Counted from the first letter of the stretch, positions 20,360 through 29,735 are shown. The stretch: DNA of 64,000 nt from Stenotrophomonas sp. Ste86 (GCF_024519465.1 NZ_JALJRW010000019.1:1-64000); one strand, 5' to 3'. Notes: generated from the sequence alone by a model not told the origin. A program made the numbers and translations.

Positions 20360-21615
20360 GCGTGCAACCTCTGGGCAATCAGGGACAACAGTTGTTCGGC
20401 CAGCAGCGCCTTGGAGGTGCCGGGGAACACCTGTTCGCCGCCCTGCCAGTAGGCCGTGGCCGCGTTTTCATCGCTTTCAAAACCGCCGGTGGCAATGCCC
20501 ACCTGGTTGGCAATCACCAGGTCCAGGCGCTTGTCCACCAGCTTGCCGCGCGCGTACTTCTCCACATCGTGGGTTTCGGCGGCAAAGCCGACCACCAGCT
20601 TCAGCGCGTTGGTCTGCGCGGCCACCTCGGCCAGGATGTCCGGTGTACGCACCAGCTCCAGCGTGAGGGTCTGGGTGCCGGCGGTCTTCTTCAACTTCTG
20701 CGGGGCCACCTGGCGCGGGGTGTAATCGGACACCGCCGCCGCGCCTATATAGATGTCGGCCGGCAGCGCACCCAGCACGGCCTCGCGCATCTGCGCGGCC
20801 GAGCGCACATCCACCCGCTGCACCCCGGCCGGGGTGGGCAGCTGCACCGGGCCACTTACCAGCACCACCTGCGCGCCCTGGCGCACGGCGGCCGCCGCCA
20901 GCGCATAGCCCATCTTGCCGCTGCTGCGGTTGCCCACGTAGCGCACCGGGTCCAGGTCTTCATAAGTGGGGCCGGCGCTGATGACCACGCGCAGGCCCTT
21001 GAGCTGCTGCTCGGGCGCGGCGTCGCCACCGGCCGGCGCCTGCAGCGCGGCCAGTGCCGCAACGATCGCATTGGGTTCGGTAAGCCGGCCCGGGCCGGAT
21101 TCGCCTTCGGCCAGCGGGCCGTCTTCCGGCCCGATCACCTGCGCGCCGCGCTGGCGCAGCAGGGTGATGTTGGCCTGCGTGGCCGGGTGCTGCCACATGC
21201 GGTGGTTCATGGCCGGGCACACGGTAAGCGGCGCGGTGGTGGCCAGGCACAGCGTGGTGACCAGGTCATCGGCGTTGCCGTGGGCCAGCCGGGCCAACAG
21301 ATCGGCGGTGGCCGGGGCCACCACGATGCGATCGGCCCAGCGCGCCAGCTCGATATGGCCCATGGCCTGCTCGGCGGCGCTGTCCCACAGGGTGGTGCGG
21401 GTGGGCTGGCCGGACAGGGCCTGGAAGCTAAGCGGGGTGACGAACTGCTGAGCCCCGGCAGTCATGGCGACCTGCACCTGGGCCCCGGCATCGCGCAGGC
21501 GACGCACCAGTTCCAGCGACTTGTAGGCGGCGATGCCGCCCCCTACGCACAACAACAGCTTCTGGCCTTGCAGCGGGCGCGCGGACGCCGGAGAAGCCTG
21601 GGGGGAGTCAGCCAC
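20356..21615 (-). CDS. coaBC: bifunctional phosphopantothenoylcysteine decarboxylase/synthase
   Basis: Two steps of coenzyme A synthesis. The 419-residue protein has an N-terminal flavin CoaC domain ([16 protein letters not shown], catalytic-His region, PAMNHRMW with the essential Asn) and a C-terminal CoaB domain ([31 protein letters not shown], and the VVGFAAET motif). First gene of the coaBC-dut-algC operon. Upstream, fic separates it from radC. Confidence 0.96.
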   Translation of the reverse strand: MADSPQASPASARPLQGQKLLLCVGGGIAAYKSLELVRRLRDAGAQVQVAMTAGAQQFVTPLSFQALSGQPTRTTLWDSAAEQAMGHIELARWADRIVVAPATADLLARLAHGNADDLVTTLCLATTAPLTVCPAMNHRMWQHPATQANITLLRQRGAQVIGPEDGPLAEGESGPGRLTEPNAIVAALAALQAPAGGDAAPEQQLKGLRVVISAGPTYEDLDPVRYVGNRSSGKMGYALAAAAVRQGAQVVLVSGPVQLPTPAGVQRVDVRSAAQMREAVLGALPADIYIGAAAVSDYTPRQVAPQKLKKTAGTQTLTLELVRTPDILAEVAAQTNALKLVVGFAAETHDVEKYARGKLVDKRLDLVIANQVGIATGGFESDENAATAYWQGGEQVFPGTSKALLAEQLLSLIAQRLHA

Positions 21616-21670
21616 CTGCGAATTTCCTGTCGAACTGAGGCGATTAGCTTACCTGATGGGGTGCGGGGGG

Positions 21671-21691
21671 CTCATGCCTCAGGGGCATGAG
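21671..21691. other. 8-bp-stem hairpin in the coaBC/fic gap
   Basis: CTCATGCC (21671-21678), loop TCAGG, GGCATGAG (21684-21691), followed on the plus strand by GGAGGTGTTTTTGG. It is terminator-like on the plus strand, though no plus-strand gene precedes it. It may mark the left border of the fic insertion. Confidence 0.4.
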
Positions 21692-21835
21692 GGAGGTGTT
21701 TTTGGTCATGAGGAGCTGAGCAGCCTCTCTATGACTGCTGGCTGCTGTCAGTAAATGAACTGCCTGCGCCAGGGTGCCGACCAAGGGATGTGAACCCCGT
21801 GGTTTTAGTCGTTAAATAAGGATGCTTTAATAACG

Positions 21836-21867
21836 TTCGCAGCTGGGAAAGATTTCTTTCGCAGCTG
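21836..21867 (+). promoter_or_regulatory. 22-bp-spaced direct repeats upstream of fic, candidate operator
   Basis: TTCGCAGCTG occurs at 21836-21845 and again at 21858-21867, exactly two helical turns apart, just before the fic Shine-Dalgarno AAAGGAA. Upstream is an AT-rich stretch with -10-like TTTAATAA. Such spacing suits a protein bound cooperatively on one DNA face; autoregulation by the Fic C-terminal winged helix is a guess. Confidence 0.4.
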
Positions 21868-21893
21868 AAACCGTATCTAAAGGAACCTTTGTC

Positions 21894-23042
21894 ATGCCAC
21901 GCATCACTGGGACCTACGCCACAACCGCCGTTGGCGGCGAGAACGTTCGCGCGTTCGTACCTCACGCCCTCCCGCCCGGTGATCCCGTGCTTTCCCCAAC
22001 CGCCTACGTCGAACAGAACGCCCGCGCCGAGGTGGCGCTGACGCGGTTGTCCGGCATGGCCGGGCTGGTGGCCTCCAGCAACTGGCTGATCTATGCCGCC
22101 ATTCGTAAGGAGGCCTTGCTTACCTCGCAGCTGGAAGGCACCCAGGCTACCTTGACCGACGTGCTGGATGAGGAAGCCGGTATGACGGTGACCAACGCCC
22201 AGGATGTGGAAGAGGTTACGAACTACCTGCTGGCATTCAACTACGCGCGCGAGCAGCTGCGCAGCCCTACCGGTCTGCCGGTATCACTACGGCTGCTGAC
22301 CGAATCCCACCGGGTGCTGATGACAGGCGTGCGTGGCGCCACCAAGCAACCTGGGGCCGTGCGCACTACACAGAACTGGATAGGGGGAAGCCGGCCAGGC
22401 AATGCGAGTTTCGTTCCGCCGCCCGCTCAGGAAGTGGGGCCCGCGCTGAGCGCGCTGGAGCGCTATATCCACCAGCCAGAGCACGCGTTGCCGCCCTTGG
22501 TGCGTGTGGCCTTGGCGCATGCGCAATTCGAAACCATCCATCCCTTCCTGGACGGCAACGGCCGCATTGGGCGCCTGCTCATCGCCATGCTGTTGGAAGA
22601 GTGGAAGCTAATGCCCGAGCCGTTGCTGTATGTGTCTGGTTACCTCAAACGACACCAGCGGGTGTACTACGACCGGCTTTCCGCCATTCGGAAGGACGGT
22701 GACTGGGAAGGCTGGGTGAGCTTCTTCCTGGAGGCCGTGGAGGCCGCTGCCGACGAGGCGCAAAGCAGCATCGTTGCCCTTGCCGCGTGCATCGCCGAGG
22801 ATCGCAAGCGCGTGCTTGCACTGGGTACCAGTACGTTGGCGACGCTTCGGTTGTTCGAGCTGCTTCCGACCATGCCGAGAATCAACATTGATCGGGCAGC
22901 ACAGGTGCTGGAGGTGAGTGCGCCTACTGCGGCGAAGGCTATCAATGGATTGCAGGTGGCGGGGGTGTTGGAGGAGACGACTGGGCGGGCGCGGAACCAG
23001 AGCTTTTTGTATGCGCGGTATGTGCGACTTTTAATGGACTGA
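21894..23042 (+). CDS. fic: Fic-domain protein (predicted AMPylase) with N-terminal inhibitory motif and C-terminal winged helix
   Basis: Predicted to transfer AMP from ATP to protein hydroxyls. The 382-residue protein has the complete catalytic motif HPFLDGNGRIGR at residues 216-227 and, upstream, the autoinhibitory T-x-x-x-E-G motif TSQLEG (77-82, E81 the inhibitory Glu), so it is a class II, self-inhibited Fic. A C-terminal helix-turn-helix region (INIDRAAQVLEVSAPTAAKA) follows from about residue 325. AAAGGAA precedes the ATG. No antitoxin gene adjoins it. It lies between coaBC and radC, which are commonly neighbours in relatives, with AT-rich flanks, consistent with gene gain. Target unknown. 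Confidence 0.9.
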   Translation: MPRITGTYATTAVGGENVRAFVPHALPPGDPVLSPTAYVEQNARAEVALTRLSGMAGLVASSNWLIYAAIRKEALLTSQLEGTQATLTDVLDEEAGMTVTNAQDVEEVTNYLLAFNYAREQLRSPTGLPVSLRLLTESHRVLMTGVRGATKQPGAVRTTQNWIGGSRPGNASFVPPPAQEVGPALSALERYIHQPEHALPPLVRVALAHAQFETIHPFLDGNGRIGRLLIAMLLEEWKLMPEPLLYVSGYLKRHQRVYYDRLSAIRKDGDWEGWVSFFLEAVEAAADEAQSSIVALAACIAEDRKRVLALGTSTLATLRLFELLPTMPRINIDRAAQVLEVSAPTAAKAINGLQVAGVLEETTGRARNQSFLYARYVRLLMD

Positions 23043-23233
23043 GGAAGCAGCTATTGCAGCGCGGCTAGCCAATTTCAACAGTATTCTCTCCGCATATCTT
23101 TAGAAATATCATTGTTTTTGACTGAATCAAACAGTCTGCCGAACAGCCACCAAGTGTGCCCACGCGCAATCCTTATCAGACGACGCGGCATAGTCTGATT
23201 GGCTGGGCATACGTGCTTCTCGACACTTGAGCC
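23043..23233. other. AT-rich gap between fic and radC
   Basis: 191 bp markedly richer in A+T than the surroundings. A small inverted repeat GACTG-N7-CAGTC lies near 23120. No gene is visible. It probably carries the radC promoter and the right edge of the fic insertion. Confidence 0.5.
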
Positions 23234-23932
23234 ATGGCAATCAAAGACTGGCCCAAGGACGAGCAACCGCGCGAGAAGCTACTGGCGCGTGGCCCAGCAG
23301 CGCTTTCGGATGCTGAGTTGCTTGCCCTGTTCATGGGCACCGGCTGTAAGGGCTTGGACGTCATGGAGAACGCACGCCTTCTCCTCAAGGAACATGGCCC
23401 CTTGCGCCTATTGCTTGATATGAGCGCGCAGAAGCTGAGGAAACTGCCAGGGCTAGGCCCGGCACGGGCTTGCAAGCTGGTCGCCGCACTGGAACTGGCC
23501 GACCGCCATCTGCGTGCAAAGTTGGACCTGGGTGAAGGCATGTGCGATCCCAAAGCAGCGATGCGCTACTTCAAACAGCGGCTTCGCGGGCGGCCCCATG
23601 AGGTCTTTGCGGTCATGTTCTTGAACACCCGCAACCACATGCTGGCGTTCGAGGAACTCTCCAACGGCACGATCGATGCGGCGGCGGTCTACCCGCGCGA
23701 AGTGGCGCGCCGCGCCCTGTTCCATAACGCGGCAGCCGTGATCATCGGTCACAACCACCCGTCCGGCAGTGCCGAACCGTCCGCCGCCGACCGCGATATC
23801 ACCCGTCATCTGGAAAAAGCCCTGCCTTTGGTAGGCGTCCGCCTCCTGGACCATGTAGTAGTAGGCGAAGGCACCCCCGTCTCCATGGCTGAACGAGGCT
23901 GGCTCGAACCCACCCTGTCCATCCGTGGCTGA
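23234..23932 (+). CDS. radC: RadC-family JAB1/MPN protein
   Basis: A 232-residue protein with an N-terminal helix-hairpin-helix-like region (KLRKLPGLGPARACKL) and a C-terminal JAMM metalloprotease-like domain: EELSNGTIDAAAVYPREV, then the metal motif IIGHNHPSGSAEPSAAD. The metal ligands are intact. The historical DNA-repair role is doubtful; true substrate unknown. It is complete and of normal length. Confidence 0.93.
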   Translation: MAIKDWPKDEQPREKLLARGPAALSDAELLALFMGTGCKGLDVMENARLLLKEHGPLRLLLDMSAQKLRKLPGLGPARACKLVAALELADRHLRAKLDLGEGMCDPKAAMRYFKQRLRGRPHEVFAVMFLNTRNHMLAFEELSNGTIDAAAVYPREVARRALFHNAAAVIIGHNHPSGSAEPSAADRDITRHLEKALPLVGVRLLDHVVVGEGTPVSMAERGWLEPTLSIRG

Positions 23933-24082
23933 ACGCCCCAGTCAGCCCAAACAGCCGTGTCTGAAGCCCCCAAACCCGCCCCAGCGACCTCAAAGCCCCC
24001 TGCCCCAACCCCGTTCAATGGATCGGCCCGCCATCTAGGCTAAAATTGCCGATTCCGCCGCTCCAGTCCCAAAGCAGGCCTT

Positions 24083-25771
24083 GTGAAAAATCTCCTCCGC
24101 GCCCTGATCAGCCAAGGCATCGAAGCCTTGCGCGCCAACGGCACTCTGCCGGCCGATACCCTGACCCCGGAATTCGTGGTCGAACGCCCGAAGACCCGTG
24201 AGCACGGCGATTTCGCCACCAATGCCGCGATGCTGCTGGCCAAGCCGGCGCGCAGCAACCCGCGCGCCCTGGCCCAGGCGCTGCTGGATGCGCTGCCCAA
24301 GAGCAATGACGTGCTGCGCGTTGAGATCGCCGGCCCGGGCTTCATCAATTTCCACCTCGCCCCCAGCGCCTACCAGCGCGAAGCAGCCAGCGTGCTCAAG
24401 GAAGGCGCCGATTACGGCCGCAACCTGAGCGGCAACGGCCGTACCGTGGGCGTGGAGTATGTGTCGGCCAACCCGACCGGCCCGCTGCACGTGGGCCATG
24501 GCCGCGCTGCCGCCATTGGCGACTGCCTGGCGCGCCTGCTGGATGTGAACGGCTGGAACGCCAAGCGCGAGTTCTACTACAACGACGCCGGCGTGCAGAT
24601 CGAAAACCTGGCCCTGTCCACCCAGGCGCGCGCCAAGGGGCTCAAGCCCGATGACGCCGGCTGGCCGGAAGCGGGCTACCGCGGCGATTACATCCAGGAC
24701 GTGGCCAACGCCTACCTGGCCGGCGCCACGGTGGAGCTGGAAGGCCACGCGGTGGTGGGCGAACGCGACCCGGACAACCTCGATGGCATCCGCCGCTTCG
24801 CGGTGGCCTACCTGCGCAACGAGCAGAACCAGGACCTGGCCGCGTTCGGGGTGGATTTCGACATCTACTTCCTGGAAAGCTCGCTGTACAAGGACGGCAA
24901 GGTGGAAGAGACCGTCGCCCAGCTGCAGGCGGCCGGCCACACCTATGAGGACGGCGGCGCGCTGTGGCTGCGCTCGACCGACTTCGGTGACGACAAGGAC
25001 CGCGTGATGCGCAAGTCCGACGGCACCTACACCTACTTCCTGCCGGACGTGGCCTACCACCTGAGCAAGTGGCAGCGTGGCTATGAGCGCGCGATCACCG
25101 AGCTGGGTGCGGACCACCACGGCTCGCTGGCGCGCGTGCGCGCCGGCCTGCAGGCGCTGGACGTGGGCATTCCCCAGGGCTGGCCGGAATACGTGCTGCA
25201 CCAGATGGTGACGGTGATGCGCGGCGGCGAAGAAGTGAAGCTGTCCAAGCGTGCCGGCAGCTACCTGACCCTGCGCGACTTGATCGAAGAAGCCGGCCGC
25301 GATGCGACCCGCTGGTTCCTGATCGCGCGCAAGCCCGATTCGCAGCTGACCTTTGATATCGACCTGGCCCGCGCGCAGAGCAACGACAACCCGGTGTTCT
25401 ACGTGCAGTATGCGCACGCCCGGGTGTGCAGCCTGCTGCGCCAGGCGCAGGAGAAGGGCCTGAGCTACACGCCGGGCGAAGGCCTGGCCGGCATGGCCTC
25501 GCTGAGCGACGACGCCTCGCTGTGGCTGATGGTGGAAATGTCGCGCTTCCCGGAAGTGGTGGAAGCGGCCGGTATCGCGCTGGAACCGCACCTGATCGCG
25601 CAGTACCTGCGTGAATTGGCGCACGCCTTCCACACGTGGTATCACGGCACGCAGGTACTGGTGGCTGACGATGCCGAGCGCAATGCCAAGCTCACGCTGG
25701 CGTGCGCGGCGCGCCAGGTGCTGGCCAATGGTCTGAACGTCCTGGGCGTTTCCGCCCCGGAAAAAATGTAA
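24083..25771 (+). CDS. argS: arginyl-tRNA synthetase
   Basis: Charges tRNA-Arg. The 562-residue class I enzyme has an N-terminal Add-1 tRNA-binding domain, the HIGH-type motif in [14 protein letters not shown], the conserved region [19 protein letters not shown], a KMSKS-equivalent KLSKRAG and a C-terminal DALR anticodon-binding domain. GTG start at 24083, with TAAAAT at 24041 as a possible -10. Followed 18 bases later by the SPOR gene, so the pair probably form one transcript. Confidence 0.96.
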   Translation: MKNLLRALISQGIEALRANGTLPADTLTPEFVVERPKTREHGDFATNAAMLLAKPARSNPRALAQALLDALPKSNDVLRVEIAGPGFINFHLAPSAYQREAASVLKEGADYGRNLSGNGRTVGVEYVSANPTGPLHVGHGRAAAIGDCLARLLDVNGWNAKREFYYNDAGVQIENLALSTQARAKGLKPDDAGWPEAGYRGDYIQDVANAYLAGATVELEGHAVVGERDPDNLDGIRRFAVAYLRNEQNQDLAAFGVDFDIYFLESSLYKDGKVEETVAQLQAAGHTYEDGGALWLRSTDFGDDKDRVMRKSDGTYTYFLPDVAYHLSKWQRGYERAITELGADHHGSLARVRAGLQALDVGIPQGWPEYVLHQMVTVMRGGEEVKLSKRAGSYLTLRDLIEEAGRDATRWFLIARKPDSQLTFDIDLARAQSNDNPVFYVQYAHARVCSLLRQAQEKGLSYTPGEGLAGMASLSDDASLWLMVEMSRFPEVVEAAGIALEPHLIAQYLRELAHAFHTWYHGTQVLVADDAERNAKLTLACAARQVLANGLNVLGVSAPEKM

Positions 25772-25789
25772 GCAGTGGAGAAGCAGTAA

Positions 25790-26662
25790 ATGGCAGCACG
25801 ACGCGGCAAGAGCCAGGCACGGCGCAACAGCAGCCAGGGCACACCGGGATGGGTGTGGCTGGTTGCGGGTGTGGCGATTGCGGCCGTGGTGTTTTTGGCG
25901 GCACCGAACCTGTTCAAGAACGACGGTGACGGCTTCCTGCGGGTAGGTCCGCAGCCGAACCCGAACGCCCAGCCGGCCCCGGTGAGCGACGCCGACACCG
26001 ACGTGGGCGCGGAACTGCCCAAGCCGGGTGCGGCGGCCAAGCCTGCCGAACCGGCCAAGCCGGCCACGCAGTACGACTTCTACACCCTGCTGCCCGGCAA
26101 GGAAGTGGAAATGTCCGATGCGGAGCTGGCGGCCAGCGCGCGTGCCGAGGACCAGCGCCGCGCCAAGGCCGAGGCGCAGCGCGCGCAGGCAGCGTTGGAA
26201 GGCCGTCCATTGCCGCCGGCCCCGGCACCCACCAGCACGGCGGCGACCACCTCGCCGGCGACGGTGAGCACCGCCCCGCTGCCTGCGCCGGTGGCCGAGC
26301 GCCCTGCGGCGACTACGGCAGCGGCGGCCACCCCTGCGCAGACGGCTGCGGCTACCCCGGCGGCACCAAAGCCGGCGGCTACTGTAGCGGCGACGCCTGC
26401 GGCTGCGGCGGCTGAGCCGGCGGCGAGCAACGTGCGTTACATCCTGCAGGCCGGCGCATTTGGCGCGTCTGGCGATGCCGAGGCGACCAAGGCCAAGCTG
26501 GCGATGATCGGTTTGGCGGCGCGGGTGGAATCGGCGCAGATCAACGGGAAGACGGTATACCGCGTGCGCATGGGGCCGTATGGCAGCGCGGGCGAGCTGG
26601 CGGAGGCCAAGCAGAAGCTGGATGGGACGGGGCTTCAGGCGATGGCGATCAAGGCGCAGTGA
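25790..26662 (+). CDS. SPOR-domain cell-division protein, FtsN-like
   Basis: Bitopic inner-membrane protein: basic N-terminus (AARRGKSQARR), membrane span at about 21-41, a long Ala/Pro/Thr-rich periplasmic linker, and a C-terminal SPOR domain (RYILQAGAFGASGDAEATKAKL ... VYRVRMGPYGSAGELAEAKQKL) that binds denuded septal glycan. The pre-linker FYTLLPGKEVEM matches the FtsN-like proteins next to argS in proteobacteria. 290 residues. The low-complexity linker is probably length-variable. Confidence 0.88.
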   Translation: MAARRGKSQARRNSSQGTPGWVWLVAGVAIAAVVFLAAPNLFKNDGDGFLRVGPQPNPNAQPAPVSDADTDVGAELPKPGAAAKPAEPAKPATQYDFYTLLPGKEVEMSDAELAASARAEDQRRAKAEAQRAQAALEGRPLPPAPAPTSTAATTSPATVSTAPLPAPVAERPAATTAAAATPAQTAAATPAAPKPAATVAATPAAAAAEPAASNVRYILQAGAFGASGDAEATKAKLAMIGLAARVESAQINGKTVYRVRMGPYGSAGELAEAKQKLDGTGLQAMAIKAQ

Positions 26663-26685
26663 GTGGCGCTGCAGGAATTTTGAAG

Positions 26686-26712
26686 ACGCCGGCTTGCCCG
26701 GCGTTTTCTTTT
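26686..26712 (+). terminator. intrinsic terminator of argS-SPOR
   Basis: ACGCCGG (26686-26692), loop CTTGC, CCGGCGT (26698-26704), then TTTCTTTT. Clear rho-independent terminator. Confidence 0.85.
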
Positions 26713-26723
26713 CGCGGCGAAGA

Positions 26724-26748
26724 GCAGCCGAGCATGGCTCGGCTCTAC
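26724..26748 (+). repeat. REP/SMAG palindrome
   Basis: GCAGCCGAGC-ATG-GCTCGGCTCTAC, ten bases after the terminator. First of four REP copies in the 397-bp gap between the SPOR and AraC genes, which holds no gene. Confidence 0.85.
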
Positions 26749-26777
26749 CCTTCTCTCGGGAATAAGCGCGCGGGCGG

Positions 26778-26803
26778 GTAGTGCCGAGCCATGCGCGGCA
26801 ACC
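26778..26803 (+). repeat. mutated REP/SMAG palindrome
   Basis: GTAGTGCCGAGCCATGCGCGG then CAACC: the right arm carries a T-to-G change (GCGCGG for GCTCGG) that weakens the stem. Confidence 0.75.
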
Positions 26804-26831
26804 GCTTCTCTTGGGGATCAACGCGCGTTTG

Positions 26832-26857
26832 GTAGTGCCGAGCCATGCTCGGCAACC
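26832..26857 (+). repeat. REP/SMAG palindrome, same orientation
   Basis: GTAGTGCCGAGC-CAT-GCTCGGCAACC, 54 bp downstream of the mutated copy, so the two form a short tandem (each preceded by a GCGCG-containing spacer). Confidence 0.8.
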
Positions 26858-26973
26858 GCGCAATGCGCGATGCGTGCGTCCGAAGACCTGCGGCCTGAAC
26901 ACACCGGGGTTCACACCGGGGTTCAGTGCACGGCGGGCGCGTGGACCATGCGTTGGTACGGGCGGAGCGAAGA

Positions 26974-26998
26974 GCAGCCGAGCATGGCTCGGCTCTAC
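26974..26998 (+). repeat. REP/SMAG palindrome
   Basis: GCAGCCGAGC-ATG-GCTCGGCTCTAC, identical to 26724-26748 including the preceding GAAGA. Confidence 0.85.
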
Positions 26999-27059
26999 GT
27001 CCTCCCCGGGAATTAACGCGCGTCCGGTCCGGCAGCTGGTGATGCGTTATCGTCCGCGC

Positions 27060-27839
27060 ATGTCTTCCCATCCTGATTCTGCTGAACTTCCTGGCGTTGC
27101 CGGGGCTACCGGTCGCTACCGCGAATGGGCGCCGCCGGCTGCGCTGCGCGGCAGCTTCGGGCAGCTGTGGCGCAGTGATCTGCCGGTGGGCCATAGCGGT
27201 GAGGTGGCGGTGCTGCCCGATGGCTGCGTGGACATTCTCTGGCGCGATGGGCGGCTGTTTGTGGTGGGGCCGGATGTGGTGGCCGCGCACCCGCAGTTGA
27301 CGCCCGGTGCGCAGGTGTTGGGCGCGCGGTTCCAGCCGGGTGCGGCGCGGGCGTGGTTGGGGTTGCCGCTGTCGGAGATCGTGGGGACGGCGGTGGCGTT
27401 GGAGGACGTGCTGGGCGTGCGGGCGCGGCGGATGGCGGCGCGGTTGAACGCGGTGGGCGATAGCGAGGTGCGGCAGCAGGTGTTCGCGCGGGAGCTGGCC
27501 GGGCTGGCTGGCAATGGCACTGCCGATGCGGCGGCGGCGCAGGTGTTTGCCCAGGTGCGTGCGGGGAATATGGACCTGGCGGCGGTATCCGGGACGCTGC
27601 AGCTGAGTACGCGCAGCCTGCGCCGGTTGTGCCATGCGCAGTTCGGCTACGGGCCGAAGATGCTGGAGCGGATCCTGCGCCTGCAGCGGGTGCTGCGTTT
27701 GGCGCGGGCGCGGCCACGCGACAGCCTGGCGGCGCTGGCGTTCGACGGTGGCTACGCGGACCAGTCGCACCTGAGCCGGGAAGTGCGGGCGCTGGCCGGA
27801 ATCGGTGCGGCCGAACTCTGCGCGCAGTGGCGCGGCTGA
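27060..27839 (+). CDS. AraC-family transcriptional regulator
   Basis: A 259-residue regulator. The N-terminal half (GQLWRSDLPVGHSGEVAVLPDGCVDILW) resembles the DUF6597-type sensor seen in one-component AraC proteins; the C-terminal half has two helix-turn-helix units, the first around LAAVSGTLQLSTRSLRRLCH and the second LAALAFDGGYADQSHLSREV. I chose ATG at 27060; an in-frame ATG 18 bases upstream is possible. The VOC gene follows by 71 bases on the same strand and may be its target. Confidence 0.88.
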   Translation: MSSHPDSAELPGVAGATGRYREWAPPAALRGSFGQLWRSDLPVGHSGEVAVLPDGCVDILWRDGRLFVVGPDVVAAHPQLTPGAQVLGARFQPGAARAWLGLPLSEIVGTAVALEDVLGVRARRMAARLNAVGDSEVRQQVFARELAGLAGNGTADAAAAQVFAQVRAGNMDLAAVSGTLQLSTRSLRRLCHAQFGYGPKMLERILRLQRVLRLARARPRDSLAALAFDGGYADQSHLSREVRALAGIGAAELCAQWRG

Positions 27840-27910
27840 CTGGCCGTTTTGTTCAAGACAGACGCGCGGAAACTGGCGATGCTGGTGCTCCTTTCAATAC
27901 GAGAACAGCG

Positions 27911-28267
27911 ATGAGCACAGCACACGGCAACGATCGCCGCATCGACAACATCGAATTCAACGTGGCCGATATCGCCCGCAGCAAGGCGTTCTACGGGGCG
28001 GTGTTTGGCTGGTCGTTCACCGATTACGGCCCGGGCTATACCGAGTTCGACGATGGCCGGTTGCGCGGTGGGTTCACCACGGACGAGCCGGTGCGGCCGG
28101 GTGGGCCGTTGGTGATTCTGTATGCCGATGACCTGGTGGCCACGCAGCAGCGGGTGGAAGCGGCCGGGGCGGAAATCTGCCGGGCGGCGTTCGATTTTCC
28201 CGGCGGGCGGCGGTTTCATTTCCGCGATCCGGATGGGTATGAATTGGCGGTGTGGACGGCCGCCTGA
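27911..28267 (+). CDS. VOC-superfamily (glyoxalase/bleomycin resistance-like) protein
   Basis: A 118-residue protein with paired beta-alpha-beta-beta-beta modules: NIEFNVADIARSKAFYGAVFGW at the N-terminus and FPGGRRFHFRDPDGYELAVW at the C-terminus, the latter keeping the terminal Glu metal ligand. Substrate cannot be told. It follows the AraC-type regulator and may be regulated by it. Confidence 0.85.
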   Translation: MSTAHGNDRRIDNIEFNVADIARSKAFYGAVFGWSFTDYGPGYTEFDDGRLRGGFTTDEPVRPGGPLVILYADDLVATQQRVEAAGAEICRAAFDFPGGRRFHFRDPDGYELAVWTAA

Positions 28268-28268
28268 G

Positions 28269-28293
28269 GTAGAGCCGACCGTTGGTCGGCTAC
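28269..28293 (+). repeat. REP/SMAG palindrome
   Basis: GTAGAGCCGACC-GTT-GGTCGGCTAC, starting one base after the VOC stop codon. Confidence 0.85.
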
Positions 28294-28331
28294 CGTCTGA
28301 GGGGGCGTGCGCCGCGCGGTATGCGCGAAGA

Positions 28332-28402
28332 GCAGCCGAGCATGGCTCGGCTCTACCGGGATGCCGCACCCTGACGGGTAGAGCCGAGCCATGCTCGGCT
28401 GC
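28332..28402 (+). repeat. inverted pair of REP/SMAG palindromes
   Basis: GCAGCCGAGC-ATG-GCTCGGCTCTAC (28332-28356) faces GTAGAGCCGAGC-CAT-GCTCGGCTGC (28378-28402) across 21 bp, in the convergent gap between the VOC and ydfG genes. Confidence 0.85.
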
Positions 28403-28422
28403 CGTTGGGGGATGCGAGGTGT

Positions 28423-28442
28423 CGACCAACGGTCGGCTCTAC
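28423..28442 (+). repeat. REP/SMAG palindrome, partial
   Basis: CGACC-AAC-GGTCGGCTCTAC, ending 18 bases before the ydfG stop. Confidence 0.75.
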
Positions 28443-28460
28443 CGGAGCGATCCGGTTGGA

Positions 28461-29210
28461 TCAGTCGCGCGCTACCTGGAAACCGGCGAACGACTGGCTT
28501 ACCGGCATCAGCTCCAGGCGGTTGATGTTGAGGTGCGCCGGCAGGTTGGCCACCCAGAAGATCTGCTCGGCGATGTCCTCGGCGGTCATCGGGTTCGCCC
28601 CGGTGTAGAGGGTGTCCGAGGCGGCCTGGTTGCCGTGGGTGCGCACGAGGGTGAACTCGGTCTCGGCCATGCCCGGCTCGATGGTGGTGACGCGCACGCC
28701 GGTGCCGTGCAGGTCGGCGCGCAGGCCGAGCGAGAACTGGCTGACGAACGCCTTGGTGCCGCCGTACGCGTTGCCGCCCGGGTACGGGTACACGCCGGCC
28801 ACCGAGCTGATGTTGATGATGGCGCCCTTGCGCGCCACCAGCTGCGGCAGCAGGCGGTGGGTGAGGGTGACCAGGGCGGTGACGTTGGTGTCGATCATGG
28901 TGCGCCAGTCTTCAAGCGAGGCGCTCTGCGCCGGGGCGGTGCCCTGGGCGAGGCCGGCGTTGTTGACCAGCAGGTCGATGGCGGCGAAGCCGGCCGGCAG
29001 GGCGGCCAGTGCGGCCTCCATGGCGGCGCTGTCGCGCACGTCGAAGACGGCCGCATGGACGCGCTCGGGACCGTAGGCGTCGACCAGCGGCTGCAGCCGT
29101 TCAGCGCGCCGGCCGGTGGCGATGACACGCCAGCCAGCCTGGGCGAAACGATGGACGGCGGCAGCGCCAAAGCCGGAGGTGGCGCCGGTAATCAGAGCGG
29201 TACGGGTCAT
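28461..29210 (-). CDS. ydfG: YdfG-like NADP-dependent short-chain dehydrogenase
   Basis: A 249-residue classical SDR. It has the cofactor motif TGATSGFG, the NNAG motif (LVNNAGLAQG), the catalytic Ser in NISSVAGVYPYPGG and YGGTKAF with the Tyr and Lys. The C-terminal stretch HLNINRLELMPVSQSFAGFQVARD is typical of YdfG, which oxidises 3-hydroxy acids such as L-allo-threonine and reduces malonic semialdehyde. Start ATG at 29210, GGAG seven bases upstream. Confidence 0.88.
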   Translation of the reverse strand: MTRTALITGATSGFGAAAVHRFAQAGWRVIATGRRAERLQPLVDAYGPERVHAAVFDVRDSAAMEAALAALPAGFAAIDLLVNNAGLAQGTAPAQSASLEDWRTMIDTNVTALVTLTHRLLPQLVARKGAIINISSVAGVYPYPGGNAYGGTKAFVSQFSLGLRADLHGTGVRVTTIEPGMAETEFTLVRTHGNQAASDTLYTGANPMTAEDIAEQIFWVANLPAHLNINRLELMPVSQSFAGFQVARD

Positions 29211-29249
29211 CGGGGTACTCCGTGGGAATCCCCGCCATTTTCGCACCGA

Positions 29250-29735
29250 TCAGCGGATGCGGAACACGCGCGCCTTGGGCAGGTCTTCGTCCACCTGCAG
29301 GAACCAGCGCCCGGCAATGCCCGGCACCACGACGATCTCGGGGTTGCTGCGGCTGGCCTTGAGCGTCATTTCACCCTTGAGCACCTGCCACCGCTGGCCG
29401 TTGTCGAGGGTGAACACGGTGCCCGGCGCCCAGCCATCCACCTGGCCGGTGACCTTGGCCTTGATCGGGCCGTCGTCCAGGCCGGGGAACATCGGGGCCG
29501 GGGTAGGCGCGCCGGGCAGGGCGACCGGGGCGGCGGCCACCGGCGCGGCCGGGGTGCGCGCGTCGGCCTCACGCAGCAGGCGGTTGAGGGTCTGCAACTG
29601 GGCCGGGGTAAGCCCCACCTGGGCCAGTGCCTGCGGGTCCACGCGCTGTTCGATCGCCACGTAGGGCACCTGGGCGGCGGCCGATCCGGCCAGCCACAGC
29701 ATTCCCGCACCCATTACTGCCTGCCACCTGCGCAT
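29250..29735 (-). CDS. secreted hypothetical protein
   Basis: A 161-residue protein with a signal peptide (MRRWQAVMGAGMLWLAGSAAAQ), a Pro/Ala-rich linker and a beta-rich C-terminal half (TGQVDGWAPGTVFTLDNGQRW ... GRWFLQVDEDL). Located 39 bases upstream of ydfG on the same strand. No family recognised; possibly periplasmic. Start chosen at ATG 29735 with GGAG upstream. Confidence 0.75.
   Translation of the reverse strand: MRRWQAVMGAGMLWLAGSAAAQVPYVAIEQRVDPQALAQVGLTPAQLQTLNRLLREADARTPAAPVAAAPVALPGAPTPAPMFPGLDDGPIKAKVTGQVDGWAPGTVFTLDNGQRWQVLKGEMTLKASRSNPEIVVVPGIAGRWFLQVDEDLPKARVFRIR

Noticed and set aside
17381-20452. 1023-codon plus-strand open frame through the algC-dut region
   Set aside because: It is the antisense of algC and dut and has no recognisable family features.
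21894-23042. Fic toxin-antitoxin pair
   Set aside because: The inhibitory motif is within the same protein and no small antitoxin gene is adjacent.
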